Assembly (NCBI RefSeq): GCF_900115955.1
Contig: NZ_FOYL01000013.1
Coordinates: forward strand, 238,555 to 302,554
DNA from: Lentzea waywayandensis
Lineage (GTDB): Bacteria > Actinomycetota > Actinomycetes > Mycobacteriales > Pseudonocardiaceae
Direction of reading: 5' to 3'
Length of the DNA stretch: 64,000 nt
Shown: positions 34,352 through 42,695 of the stretch, one piece after another
How positions within the stretch are numbered: the stretch's first letter is position 1
Layout of the letters: each line of letters opens with the position of its first letter
Position numbers and translations under genes: made by a program
Notes under the pieces: generated by a model
What the model was told of the DNA's origin: nothing
What the model saw: only the letters and a program-made list of their open reading frames with translations
Database searches by the model: none

Positions 34352-34789
34352 GTGACCACGCGGTGGAACACCGCGAAAAGCCGCAAACCCTGGGTGCACC
34401 ACCTCGACGCCGACCAGCTCACCGCGGTGAGTATCGCCACCGGAGTCCCGGCCGACACCCTGGCCGCCCTGACCCTGGACCGCTACGCCGGCACCGGGCT
34501 GATCGCCGACCGGCCCGCGCGAGCAGGCAGCCGTCCGCGCTGGTGGCGCGGACTGAGAGGATCGCGGTTCTGCCCGCGCTGTCTGTCCGACAACGGAAAC
34601 CGGTGGATGCTGTCCTGGCGACTGGCCTGGAGCTTCGCCTGCACCCGCCACCACACGCTCCTGCTCGACGCCTGCCTGACGACTTCCGTAGGTTCGCTGG
34701 CGGACCACCCGCATCCTCGAACGCGCAACACTTCGACGGGCCGAGCGGTCAGGCAGTGGGCAGCCGTTGACGAGATTGGGGCTGCATAG
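34352..34789 (+). pseudogene. TniQ-family remnant
   Basis: About 145 codons resemble the N-terminal third of TniQ proteins, which are target-selection components of Tn7/Tn5053-type transposons. The zinc-ribbon pattern is present: FCPRCLSDNGNRWMLSWRL, then WSFACTRHHTLLLDAC with the CxxC...CxxH arrangement. TniQ proteins are usually 300-700 residues, so both ends are missing. No TniA, TniB or transposon end was found. It is a relic beside the orphan gene at 34820. Confidence 0.7.
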
Positions 34790-34819
34790 CGCAGTCAACC
34801 TAGGTGGGCTAACGCGGCC

Positions 34820-35809
34820 ATGGTGGCGGCGGCCCTTGTGGGCGAAGATCGGTCCGTGGCCGACACGATCTGGGATCGACTCGAAGAGTGTGTGCAGGAC
34901 CTCTCGGAGCCATTTCGTGCCGCCGAGATGGTCGGCTGGTTCCGCCGCAACTACCCGGACGTGAAGGAGCAGTCACTTCGGGCGCACATCCAGGTCGCAA
35001 CCTCGAACGCTTCTGCGGAATCGCGGAGCATGTTCGTGAACCGGCGGCCGCTGATCACGCGGATCGAGCACGGCCTGTACCGCCGTTTCGATGGCGATCC
35101 CGGGCCCACACAGCCGAATCAGATCGCCACCCACGACAGGAGAGTGATGACGCAGCATGCGCTCGGCGTGGACATCGAGGCAACTGTCGACAGGTACTTC
35201 CACGATCGCGACCCGAGTGCGCGGTACACGTCGTTCGACTACTGCTTCAACCACTTCCAGCAGCATCGGACCGAGGTCGCGGCCTGGGGTGAGCCTACCG
35301 GCATGGAGGTCAGCTGCCTCCAACTCGGGTTCTACCTCGCCAGTTGGGGGATGTTGCGGGGGTCGTCCGGTCTTCTGCGGCGAAGCGCCCGCCATCTGGT
35401 ACCTCTGATCGAGACCCTCGCCGACGCTCCTGCGGAGGTGTGGGACCTCGATCTCGACGGTTATGACAGAGATGGCATCGATCTGGTCCTCCGAACTGCG
35501 CTGGATGTTCGTCGTGCGCTCCGTCCGGTCGAAGCATCCGACACCTTGGTCACCAAGGTGATGCTCGGTGTCTTCGGCTGCGTCCCGGCGTTCGACACCT
35601 ACTTCATGAAGGGTTTCGGCGTCTCCACCTTCAGCAGGAGATCGCTACGACGGGTCGGAGAGTTCTACCGGGCGAACGCATCGATCATTGATCAGCAACG
35701 CCAGCCCACGCTCGACTTCACGACCGGGCAGCCCACCACGCGGCTCTACACCCGAGCCAAGGTCGTGGACATGATCTTCTTCATCGAAGGTGGATATCCG
35801 CAACGGTAG
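34820..35809 (+). CDS. Orphan two-domain protein: winged-helix-like N-terminus plus widespread unknown domain
   Basis: A protein of up to 329 residues. Residues 15-90 (EPFRAAEMVGWFRRNYPDVK, RAHIQVATSNASAESR, then PLITRIEHGLYRR) look like the winged-helix module often placed in front of restriction-type or DNA-binding domains. Residues 130-329 form a second domain with CLQLGFYLASWGMLRGSSGL and TKVMLGVFGCVPAFDTYF. I recall similar stretches in unnamed proteins across distant phyla but know no function. ATG 34820 or GTG 34856 could start it; neither has a ribosome site. It stands alone between a TniQ relic and non-coding DNA. Confidence 0.8.
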   Translation: MVAAALVGEDRSVADTIWDRLEECVQDLSEPFRAAEMVGWFRRNYPDVKEQSLRAHIQVATSNASAESRSMFVNRRPLITRIEHGLYRRFDGDPGPTQPNQIATHDRRVMTQHALGVDIEATVDRYFHDRDPSARYTSFDYCFNHFQQHRTEVAAWGEPTGMEVSCLQLGFYLASWGMLRGSSGLLRRSARHLVPLIETLADAPAEVWDLDLDGYDRDGIDLVLRTALDVRRALRPVEASDTLVTKVMLGVFGCVPAFDTYFMKGFGVSTFSRRSLRRVGEFYRANASIIDQQRQPTLDFTTGQPTTRLYTRAKVVDMIFFIEGGYPQR

Positions 35810-36402
35810 CGCCGGCGAGTACATCGATCCCGGCTGTCCGTTCTCGGTGAACGTTGCGGAGTCTCACCGGCATAGCTCGTCGTCTCACCACAGGCGGAGG
35901 AGTCTCAACCGACACGGCATGCCATCGCCGGTAAGCCCACGAGAAGGCATGCCTGTCTCAACACACCTGTCGCATCACTGGTCAGAGGCCACACCCACAC
36001 TGATCATCGAGATACCGCTTGCTTCCCGTCCGCGCATGACCATCTCCGGGTCGAGCATCAATCCGTTGTGTCTCAACGGAAATGTCACGCCGCACGTCAG
36101 GACGTCGCCGCCCTGACACGATCGCCGAGAACGGACATTGATCATCGCTGCCCATCCGAGTGCCGATCAACGGCGTGAGCGGATGTTGCCAAACTCGTCG
36201 TCCGATCTGGGCTGGAGTGCTCGTGTCCCTGTTGTGGAACGTTCTGCGAATAACACGGCAACCGCCTCGTCCACCGTCAACCGTTGTTGGTGCGGCGCTG
36301 TCACGCCGGAGACCCTTCAGCGCCGTCGCGAGCAGGTGTTGCGCATGACCCGTGCGGTGGTATCTGCCGCACAATTTGGCTGCAGAGCCCTATTGTTCGG
36401 GC
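35810..36402. other. Gene-poor interval with repeated GTCTCA motifs
   Basis: No convincing gene is seen. GTCTCA occurs at several places (for example 35861, 35909, 35957 and 36070). The stretch 36070-36089 (GTCTCAACGGAAATGTCACG) resembles part of the 36-bp direct repeats at 40857 and 42660. A TATTGT at 36391-36396 is a plausible -10 element for the leaderless LuxR gene that begins at 36403. Confidence 0.5.
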
Positions 36403-39162
36403 ATGCGGGGTGTTTTCGTTGGCCGGGTCGAGGAGTCTGAGTTACTTGCTGGCCATCTTGACGAAGCGCGGTTGGGCAGCGGGCGGCTGGTTCTCATCGG
36501 CGGCGAGCCGGGCATCGGCAAGACGAGGCTCGCGTGCGAGGTCGCGGCCCGCGCGGAGGCCTCGGACATCCCGGTCGTCTGGGGACGTGCCAGTGACGAC
36601 GAGGGCAGCCCGCCGTACTGGCTCTTCCGTCAAATCGCTCGCGCGTTGAATGCTTCGCTGCCGTCCGCGTTGGTAGATGGAGGCACGACCACCGATTCGA
36701 TGATCGCCCGCTTCGAGGCGTTCGAAACGTTCAGCGAGCAGCTGCGGGAACACGCGCGGCACGCCGGTCTCGTCGTCGTCCTCGACGATCTCCAGTGGGC
36801 CGACGCGGCGTCGATGGCATTGCTCGTGCACGTCGCGCGCGGTATGGCTCGCTCCCGTCTGCTGCTTGTCGCCACCTACCGGGACACCGAACCCAGCGGT
36901 GGGAAGGCTTTGGCCGACGCGTTCGCCGCTGTTTCCCACGAGGCGGGACTCGTCCGCGTCCGTCTGGCCGGGCTGCTGCCCGTGGACGTGCATCGACAAC
37001 TGGAAGCCGCCGCTCGCGTGCCGGTCACCGCCGAGATCGCGGCTCTGGTCTGCCACCGGACCGGCGGAAATCCCTTCTTCGTCAACGAGATGGTCCCGCT
37101 GCTCGACAGCGCTGCCGAGGCGGTGCCTGACGGCGTACTCGACACAGTCCGCGCGCGGCTGGCCCGACTCGACCCCGTTTGCCGCGAACTGGTCGCGGTC
37201 GCGGCTTCGCTGGGCAGCGGACTCGATGCCTCCCAGCTGGCGGCGGTGACCGGAAGGCCCCTCGAGACCGTGCTGAACGCCCTCGACGAGGCCTCCGCAG
37301 CGGGATTGCTGGCTCCCGGCGAAAACCGGCAGTTCCGGCATGACCTCATCCGGGAGGCCGCGCGAGCCGACCTGCCCACGGCGACCCGCGCACGTGCCCA
37401 CGCCCAGCTGGCTACTTGGCTCGCCACGCGACCTGACGCTGCCGAGCGCGTTGCGGAGATCGCTCACCATTGGCTGGCCTCGGCACCGGTAGGCGATCCC
37501 TGCCAGGCCGCGGAGTGGGCTGAACGCGCCGGAGACCAGGCGCTGGATCGCCTGGCGTGGGAAGAGGCCGCCGGGCTGTACCGGCGGGCGTTGGAAGCCG
37601 GCGCTCCGCTGACCGCAGGCGACCGCGCCAGCCTGCTGTTGCGGCACGCGACAGCGCTGGCCCGCGACGGCGATCTCCAGTCTGCTTCCGAGGTCCTCAG
37701 CCGGTCCGCTGAGGCGGCTCGTGCCGCGAACGACCCGGAGGCGCTTGGGGCCGTCGCCTTGGCGATGGAGGGGGTTTCCAATCCGTGGGGCGACTTCGTC
37801 GGTGGCCGGTTGGCCATTGAGGCCCTGGCCCAGTTACGTGCGGAGGACAGCTCGATGCGGGCCCGATTGCTGGCCCTGGTCGGCGGCGAAGCCAGCTTCG
37901 TGGGCGGGCCGGATGCTGATCGGTATTCCGCTGAAGCACTCGCGATGGCCGAGCGGCTCGAGGACGTGTCCGTGCTGCGTTCCGCGCTGCGCTCGCGGCA
38001 AATGGCCCGCTCGGGGCCCGATGGCGTGCACGAGCGGCTCGCGCTGGCCGAGCGGATGTCCGCGCTCGGTGAGGCCGAGCAGGACGACGACACGCGCTTG
38101 TGGGGCTGGCTCTGGCGCTTCGATGCTTTCATGATGCTGGGCCGCATCGACGATGCCGAGGCCGCACTTCCTCCGATGCGGCGGTTGGCCGAACGCCTGC
38201 GCCGTCCGCTCGCCACGTGGCACTACCTGCGCAGCCGCACCGCCATCGAGATCACCCGCGGCCGCTTCGACGACGCCGTCGACACAGCGCGGCGCTGCAT
38301 ACAGCTGGTCGACGGCCGCACACACAGCTCAGCGTTCGGCGTGTCGACGTTCGTCCTGATCCTGCTCGATGGGCTGACCGGCCTCGATCTCCTCACCGAC
38401 GAGCAGCACGCCGAATTCGAGCGGTCTGTCCCGGCCAACCTCCTGCCGGCATACGGCTATTACTGGGCACAACACGGCGACTTCGACCGCGCGCGTCGGC
38501 TTGCCCGCAGTGTCGCCGACGAAGGTGGATATCCACGGCCGGTGCTGTTGTCTGCCGTCGCGGTCCGAGCCGAGCTGGCCTGGCTCTTCGACGAACGAAA
38601 GCTCGCTGCGAGAATGGCAGGGTTGTTGCGGCCCCACGCCGACCTGTTCGTCACCGGCGGGGCAGGCTCCTTGGCGAACGCCGGCTCGGTGCGCACGTAC
38701 CTCGGCCTGGCCGAAGCCGCTTGCGGACACTTCGACGACGGGGTGCGTCAGATCCGGCTCGGGATCGCCGCCGACGACACAGCCGGCATCGTGCCTCACG
38801 CAGCGTTCGGCCGATGGCATCTGGCCTGCGTGCTGTCACGCCGCCACCGTCCCGGCGACACCGAGGAAGCGGTCGCGCTGTGCGCCGGTCTCATGGACAC
38901 GACTGGACACCTCGGCATGCATCCCCTGCGACGGCGTGTCGCAGAGCTCGCGGCCAAGTTGCGCGGGGACGTGCGCGATGGTCTCACGCGCCGAGAAGCA
39001 GAGATTGCCGGACACGTCGCCCAGGGCCTGACCAACAAGCAGATCGCGGCACTACTACACCTCTCCGAGCGCACGGTCGAAACCCACGTACAGCACATCC
39101 TCGCCAAGCTCGGCTTAGCCAACCGCACACAGATCGCTGCCTGGTCCGCCCAGCAGCGGTGA
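36403..39162 (+). CDS. Large ATP-binding LuxR-family (LAL) regulator
   Basis: A 919-residue cytosolic regulator. The N-terminal AAA ATPase has Walker A GGEPGIGKTRLACEV (about 33-47) and Walker B LVVVLDDLQWAD (about 122-133). A long helical TPR-like middle follows (about 350-840). The C-terminal GerE HTH is LTRREAEIAGHVAQGLTNKQ followed by LSERTVETHVQHILAKLGL. This is the MalT/LAL architecture of cluster activators in actinobacteria. ATG 36403 begins the GRVEESELL box; the -10-like TATTGT seven nt upstream suggests leaderless mRNA. The target genes are unknown; the small genes downstream are candidates. Confidence 0.92.
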   Translation: MRGVFVGRVEESELLAGHLDEARLGSGRLVLIGGEPGIGKTRLACEVAARAEASDIPVVWGRASDDEGSPPYWLFRQIARALNASLPSALVDGGTTTDSMIARFEAFETFSEQLREHARHAGLVVVLDDLQWADAASMALLVHVARGMARSRLLLVATYRDTEPSGGKALADAFAAVSHEAGLVRVRLAGLLPVDVHRQLEAAARVPVTAEIAALVCHRTGGNPFFVNEMVPLLDSAAEAVPDGVLDTVRARLARLDPVCRELVAVAASLGSGLDASQLAAVTGRPLETVLNALDEASAAGLLAPGENRQFRHDLIREAARADLPTATRARAHAQLATWLATRPDAAERVAEIAHHWLASAPVGDPCQAAEWAERAGDQALDRLAWEEAAGLYRRALEAGAPLTAGDRASLLLRHATALARDGDLQSASEVLSRSAEAARAANDPEALGAVALAMEGVSNPWGDFVGGRLAIEALAQLRAEDSSMRARLLALVGGEASFVGGPDADRYSAEALAMAERLEDVSVLRSALRSRQMARSGPDGVHERLALAERMSALGEAEQDDDTRLWGWLWRFDAFMMLGRIDDAEAALPPMRRLAERLRRPLATWHYLRSRTAIEITRGRFDDAVDTARRCIQLVDGRTHSSAFGVSTFVLILLDGLTGLDLLTDEQHAEFERSVPANLLPAYGYYWAQHGDFDRARRLARSVADEGGYPRPVLLSAVAVRAELAWLFDERKLAARMAGLLRPHADLFVTGGAGSLANAGSVRTYLGLAEAACGHFDDGVRQIRLGIAADDTAGIVPHAAFGRWHLACVLSRRHRPGDTEEAVALCAGLMDTTGHLGMHPLRRRVAELAAKLRGDVRDGLTRREAEIAGHVAQGLTNKQIAALLHLSERTVETHVQHILAKLGLANRTQIAAWSAQQR

Positions 39163-39270
39163 GATGCGTGCCGCGGATACGTGGTTCTACGGACCCGGTC
39201 GCGCACTGCAGCTCGTAGCGTCTGCAAGCGCTAGAAAGCCCAGCACACAGACGCGAAAAGGGGAAAGACC

Positions 39271-39504
39271 ATGAGCAGCCCCGGATTTCCTCCCAACTGG
39301 CAGGGCCAGAACGCCGCCAAGGCCGGCGCCGACGCTGCGGCACGCGCTCGAAGCGCCAGCGAACAGTCACGCCGGATCGTGCGCGGACAGCGCGGGAGCT
39401 TCCTCGGCAGCCTCGTCGCGTCACTCATCGCGCTGGGTGTCCTCGTCTTGGCGGCGCCGTTCGTGATCGACCTCATCACGCACTTCCTCCACAGCACACG
39501 CTAA
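39271..39504 (+). CDS. Small single-pass membrane protein
   Basis: A 77-residue protein. A hydrophilic N-terminal half (NAAKAGADAAARARSASEQS) precedes one transmembrane helix (LVASLIALGVLVLAAPFVID, about 48-67) and a short tail. A ribosome site AGGGGAAAG lies 5 nt before ATG 39271. No family is recognised. It lies about 110 nt downstream of the LuxR gene on the same strand. Confidence 0.7.
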   Translation: MSSPGFPPNWQGQNAAKAGADAAARARSASEQSRRIVRGQRGSFLGSLVASLIALGVLVLAAPFVIDLITHFLHSTR

Positions 39505-39637
39505 GCGCGCAACGTGGAGCCACCACTGTCGCGGGGTCACCCCGAAAACGACAGCCATACCCTGGAAGAACTGGCTTTCCAGGGAAAACCTGGCGGTCGA
39601 TCCCGCGGGCGCATTCCTGCAGAATCCCCAGAACTCC

Positions 39638-39856
39638 GTGCACGCCGCCGACCCGGGATCGTCGACACCGCTCACCGGCGCTGACGTCACGCACGATCCG
39701 AACCAGTCGACCGGCTCCGAGCACTCGACCGCTGGCGCGAGCACGTCAGCTCACGATCCCGGGGCGGGCTCGAAGCACGACGCGGCGTTCGTTCCACACG
39801 ACGTCGCGCACGATCCCGGCGCTCCGCACTTCGACGCTGGCGCCTACTTCCACTGA
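39638..39856 (+). CDS. Possible small Ser/His/Asp-rich protein with HDP repeats
   Basis: A 72-codon frame rich in His-Asp-Pro units (THDPNQS, AHDPGAG, AHDPGAP). The frame is open back to about 39512 without a start codon and reads plausibly there (IPWKNWLSRENLAVD), so it may be the 3' end of a damaged gene. No good ribosome site precedes GTG 39638. It could equally be chance coding in this low-gene stretch. Confidence 0.3.
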   Translation: MHAADPGSSTPLTGADVTHDPNQSTGSEHSTAGASTSAHDPGAGSKHDAAFVPHDVAHDPGAPHFDAGAYFH

Positions 39857-39869
39857 GCACTAGGAGCCG

Positions 39870-40478
39870 ATGATGAACCACTACATGGGACGCGTGTCCG
39901 GCTACACGCCCAGGGCAGAGGGCGGTGTGTTCCGCAAACGCCTTATGCGCAAGACGAAGCTATCCCTATCGGCCGTGCTTGCCGCCATCACCGCCGTGCT
40001 GGGATCGCCGCTGCTCGGGTCGGCGCCGATGGCCTCGGCGAGCGCCCACGGCCCGTACCTGTTCAGAAATGTCCAGACCGGCAAATGCATCGACATCCCC
40101 GACGGCACAGGCGGCAACGGGGTGAAAGCCCAGCAGTGGGAATGCTGGGGTGGTGACATGCAGAGGTGGTGGCTCGACGACGCCGCCTACACCGGCACCG
40201 CTTACTACCGCATCCGCAACGTCCAGAACGGCAAGTGCCTCGACATCCCCGGCGGCGACCCGGCCTGGGGGGTGCAGGTGCAGCAGTGGGACTGCTGGGG
40301 CAGCGGGAACGAGGGCCTGATGCAGCAGTGGCAGGTGTTCCAGCTCGGCAACAACCAGTTCTACCTCAAGAACCGCGCGACAGGACTGTGCATCGACGTG
40401 CCTGGCGGCAACACCACCAGCGGCGCGGTCCTGCAGCAGTGGAACTGCTGGGGCGGCACCATGCAACGGTGGTTCTGA
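39870..40478 (+). CDS. Secreted ricin-type beta-trefoil lectin
   Basis: A precursor of about 202 residues. After an N-terminal extension of about 25 residues comes a signal peptide (MRKTKLSLSAVLAAITAVLG onward to MASASA), then a single RICIN domain made of three repeats. These are seen as KCIDIPDG...QQWECWGG, KCLDIPGG...QQWDCWG and LCIDVPGG...QQWNCWGG...QRWF, with the QxW motif in each. It binds carbohydrate outside the cell. AGGAG sits three nt before ATG 39870 and six nt before ATG 39873. No catalytic domain is attached. Confidence 0.88.
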   Translation: MMNHYMGRVSGYTPRAEGGVFRKRLMRKTKLSLSAVLAAITAVLGSPLLGSAPMASASAHGPYLFRNVQTGKCIDIPDGTGGNGVKAQQWECWGGDMQRWWLDDAAYTGTAYYRIRNVQNGKCLDIPGGDPAWGVQVQQWDCWGSGNEGLMQQWQVFQLGNNQFYLKNRATGLCIDVPGGNTTSGAVLQQWNCWGGTMQRWF

Positions 40479-40544
40479 CCACTGCCGTGACGGGGACGGG
40501 TGCGTCCCCGTCACGGGTCGCGTGCCGGATCAGTCGCCGACGGC

Positions 40545-40859
40545 TCAGGACCGGCAGTACCAGATGCCGGCGTTCCCGAACCCGACGATGTCCGCGCGCC
40601 CGTCGCCCGTGGTGTCGGCGACGACCCGCGGGTGCTGCTCGACCCGCCATCCCTCCCGCGGCGTAACCCGAAGTTGGTCACGACGAGCTGAGGTGCCTCG
40701 AACTTGCCAGCACCGAGGTTCCGCGACACCCACACCCCGCCGTCCCCGAAGCCGACGATGCCCTTGCGGCCGTCGCCGGTCGTGTCCGCGAGGAACCGCG
40801 GGTGCTTCTCGACCCACCCCACGGGGTAACCGAAGTTCGGCACTTCGAGCTCCGGCGCT
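40545..40859 (-). pseudogene. FG-GAP/VCBS-repeat protein relic, truncated and frameshifted
   Basis: Two FG-GAP-like repeats survive. The first (VGWVEKHPRFLADTTGDGRK then GIVGFGDGGVWVSRN) and the second (VVADTTGDGRADIVGFGNAG ending IWYCRS and a stop) lie in different reading frames, so a frameshift occurred near 40670. The 5' side ends abruptly at the direct repeat 40857-40892, where an in-frame stop also sits. The intact gene would have been a multi-repeat secreted protein. It is convergent with the lectin gene. Confidence 0.75.
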
Positions 40860-40892
40860 CAGGAAACGTCACGACAACTGAGACTGATCATG
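40857..40892. repeat. 36-bp direct repeat, copy 1 (probable mobile-element end)
   Basis: This copy (ending CTGAGACTGATCATG) matches 42660-42695 in 32 of 36 positions. It abuts the truncated FG-GAP relic. Read on the minus strand both copies encode MISLSxRD followed by V or I, so they may come from the end of a transposase gene. Confidence 0.75.
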
Positions 40893-40957
40893 TTAGTGAC
40901 GCAGTGAGACGCGCAACGTTTCCGCAGTTCATAGAAGATCACACTTTCCCAAAGATC

Positions 40958-40993
40958 TTGGCATGAAATGACACTAGTGCCATTTCATGCCAA
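40958..40993. repeat. 36-bp inverted repeat (long hairpin)
   Basis: Arms of 17 bp (TTGGCATGAAATGACAC against GTGCCATTTCATGCCAA, one mismatch) flank a two-base centre. It could be an element terminus, an operator or a terminator. The surrounding interval 40893-41268 has no other supported gene. Confidence 0.75.
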
Positions 40994-41277
40994 CTGGGAT
41001 TGTTCATTCTTTGACCCAAGAAGTAGCTGTAGTGGTCTCCTGGTCGCGTTGGCGCAGCGGCTGCAGAGGCATTGGGATTGCCCTTCGGCGCGGCGGGCCA
41101 GGATCACGCGCCGCTTGTCGGCGTCGGCCAGTCTGCGCCCCAGGGCAGGCGCTCGGGACTTCGGCAGGTTCCACCACGGTTCAGACCAATGGCCCCGGAT
41201 TTGTCAACGGGACAGTTGATCGCGTCGTACCCGCTCACCTGGCCTAACAATTACGTCTGGGCGGCGATGTGTCGGAT

Positions 41278-42222
41278 ATGAGATCCCGTGTGTGGTTGAC
41301 GCTGCTGGCTGTGGCGGGTGTGGGCCTGCTGATCGGCCAGTTGGCCGTGCTTGGCTCCCTGCCGCGCGGGGAGTGGCTGGCGCGGTGGTGGCCTGCTCTT
41401 GCCGTCGTGCCGGTATTGGCGGCGGCGGTGCTGTTAATCCGCAAGCGGACCGGCGCCGGCGGTGAACGGCAGCCGCATGACTGGGCACGGACCACCGGTC
41501 TGGTCACTGCGCTGACCGCGGTCGGGGCGCTGGTGTTCACCGGCTTGTCGCTGCAGGCGAGTCGTCAGCAGATCGGGATCAGTGAGCAAACCCTGCTCAC
41601 CGACCGTTTCCTCCGCGCGGTTGAGCAGTTGGCCAGCCAGGGGGTGGACAAGGTTCACCTGCGCATCGGCGGGATCTACGCCCTGGAGCGGGTCGCCGTG
41701 GATTCCCCGCGCGATCGAACGGCGGTCGAGGAACTGCTGGCCGCCTTCCTCCGTGACCGGAGCCCTCGGCCCACCGATCGCGCCTGCCCGGAGACACCGG
41801 CGGACGCGCACGCCGCGTTTCGGGTGCTGGTCCGCAGGCCGCCGAACGATTCCCAGATAATGATCGACCTGCGCCGCACCTGTCTGACCAAGGTCAACGC
41901 GCCGGAAGCGGATCTGTCGCGAATGTCGCTGTTCGAGGCGGACCTGACCGAGGCCAACCTTTACCAGGCACACACCGGGCTGACCGCTTTCGGCAACGCC
42001 ATCCTGGTCGGTGCCCGGCTCAGCAGCGCCAAGTTCGGCTCGTACACGTTCGTCGACGGCGCCGACCTGACCAACGCCGACCTGACCTACGCCGATCTGA
42101 CCCGCGTGCACCTGACCAACGTCAAACTGTCCGGAGCCGACCTCACCGACGCCAAACACGGACCCGCCACCGACATCTCCACTGCGATCAAGGACGCCAC
42201 CACCAAAGGCGCATGGTGGTAA
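41278..42222 (+). CDS. Pentapeptide-repeat membrane protein
   Basis: A protein of about 314 residues with three N-terminal transmembrane helices (about 5-25, 37-55 and 72-92). A linker domain typical of actinobacterial members follows (DRFLRAVEQLASQGVDKVHL, then LRIGGIYALERVAVDSPRDR). The C-terminal right-handed helix of A(D/N)Lxx units is seen in EADLSRMSLFEADLTEANL and GADLTNADLTYADLTRVHL. The role is unknown; the family is common in accessory regions. ATG 41278 or GTG 41269 could start it. It is the only intact gene between the two 36-bp repeats. Confidence 0.85.
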   Translation: MRSRVWLTLLAVAGVGLLIGQLAVLGSLPRGEWLARWWPALAVVPVLAAAVLLIRKRTGAGGERQPHDWARTTGLVTALTAVGALVFTGLSLQASRQQIGISEQTLLTDRFLRAVEQLASQGVDKVHLRIGGIYALERVAVDSPRDRTAVEELLAAFLRDRSPRPTDRACPETPADAHAAFRVLVRRPPNDSQIMIDLRRTCLTKVNAPEADLSRMSLFEADLTEANLYQAHTGLTAFGNAILVGARLSSAKFGSYTFVDGADLTNADLTYADLTRVHLTNVKLSGADLTDAKHGPATDISTAIKDATTKGAWW

Positions 42223-42659
42223 TACGCGGTCCTCCCGGCCGGATCGTCTCACCAGGCTCGACGAGCGAGGTTGACTCGGCCACGCGCCCGTCTCTGCGGC
42301 AGTCTTCGTCGGCCCGGCCGAACCGAACTGACCAGCATCTCCCGCAGGACGAACCTCGATGACAGCGGAGTGAAGGCCGATGTGCACCAGGTGCCGGTCA
42401 AGATCATGGACCGGCACCCGGGAGCAGGCATCGCGCTGGCCCCGACGCATTGCCCATGGGCGCGACCGGACTCCGCGCTCGCTGCGATCTCGACGGCGCC
42501 ACCCGCTGCGGCCAAGTCTGTACGTACACGCTCTGGACACTCCAAGCCCCTGCTCTGGGCTCTCGCCACCCTCGCGATCGTCCGCCTACATCGGCCTCGT
42601 CTGCGAGCCCAGTTGAGGCACGCGCTCCGTCGAACACGTTCATGGGAAGTGAACCCGCT
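42223..42659. other. Interval without a supported gene
   Basis: Several short frames are open on both strands, but none has a convincing start, codon pattern or recognisable motif. The segment ends at the second 36-bp repeat copy. Confidence 0.5.
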
Positions 42660-42695
42660 GCTGAGGAAATGTCACGACTGCTGAGACTGATCATG
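42660..42695. repeat. 36-bp direct repeat, copy 2
   Basis: The partner of 40857-40892, with four mismatches. Weaker similarity continues for some 50 nt to the right of both copies. This copy abuts the 5'-truncated HTH regulator. Confidence 0.75.

Noticed and set aside
35982..36374. Minus-strand frame of about 130 codons in the gene-poor interval
   Set aside because: No motif, no ribosome site and a composition like random GC-rich DNA; only a short match to the 36-bp repeat is notable.
42271..42684. Open plus-strand frame before the truncated regulator
   Set aside because: No family similarity or start signal, and it ends inside the direct repeat.
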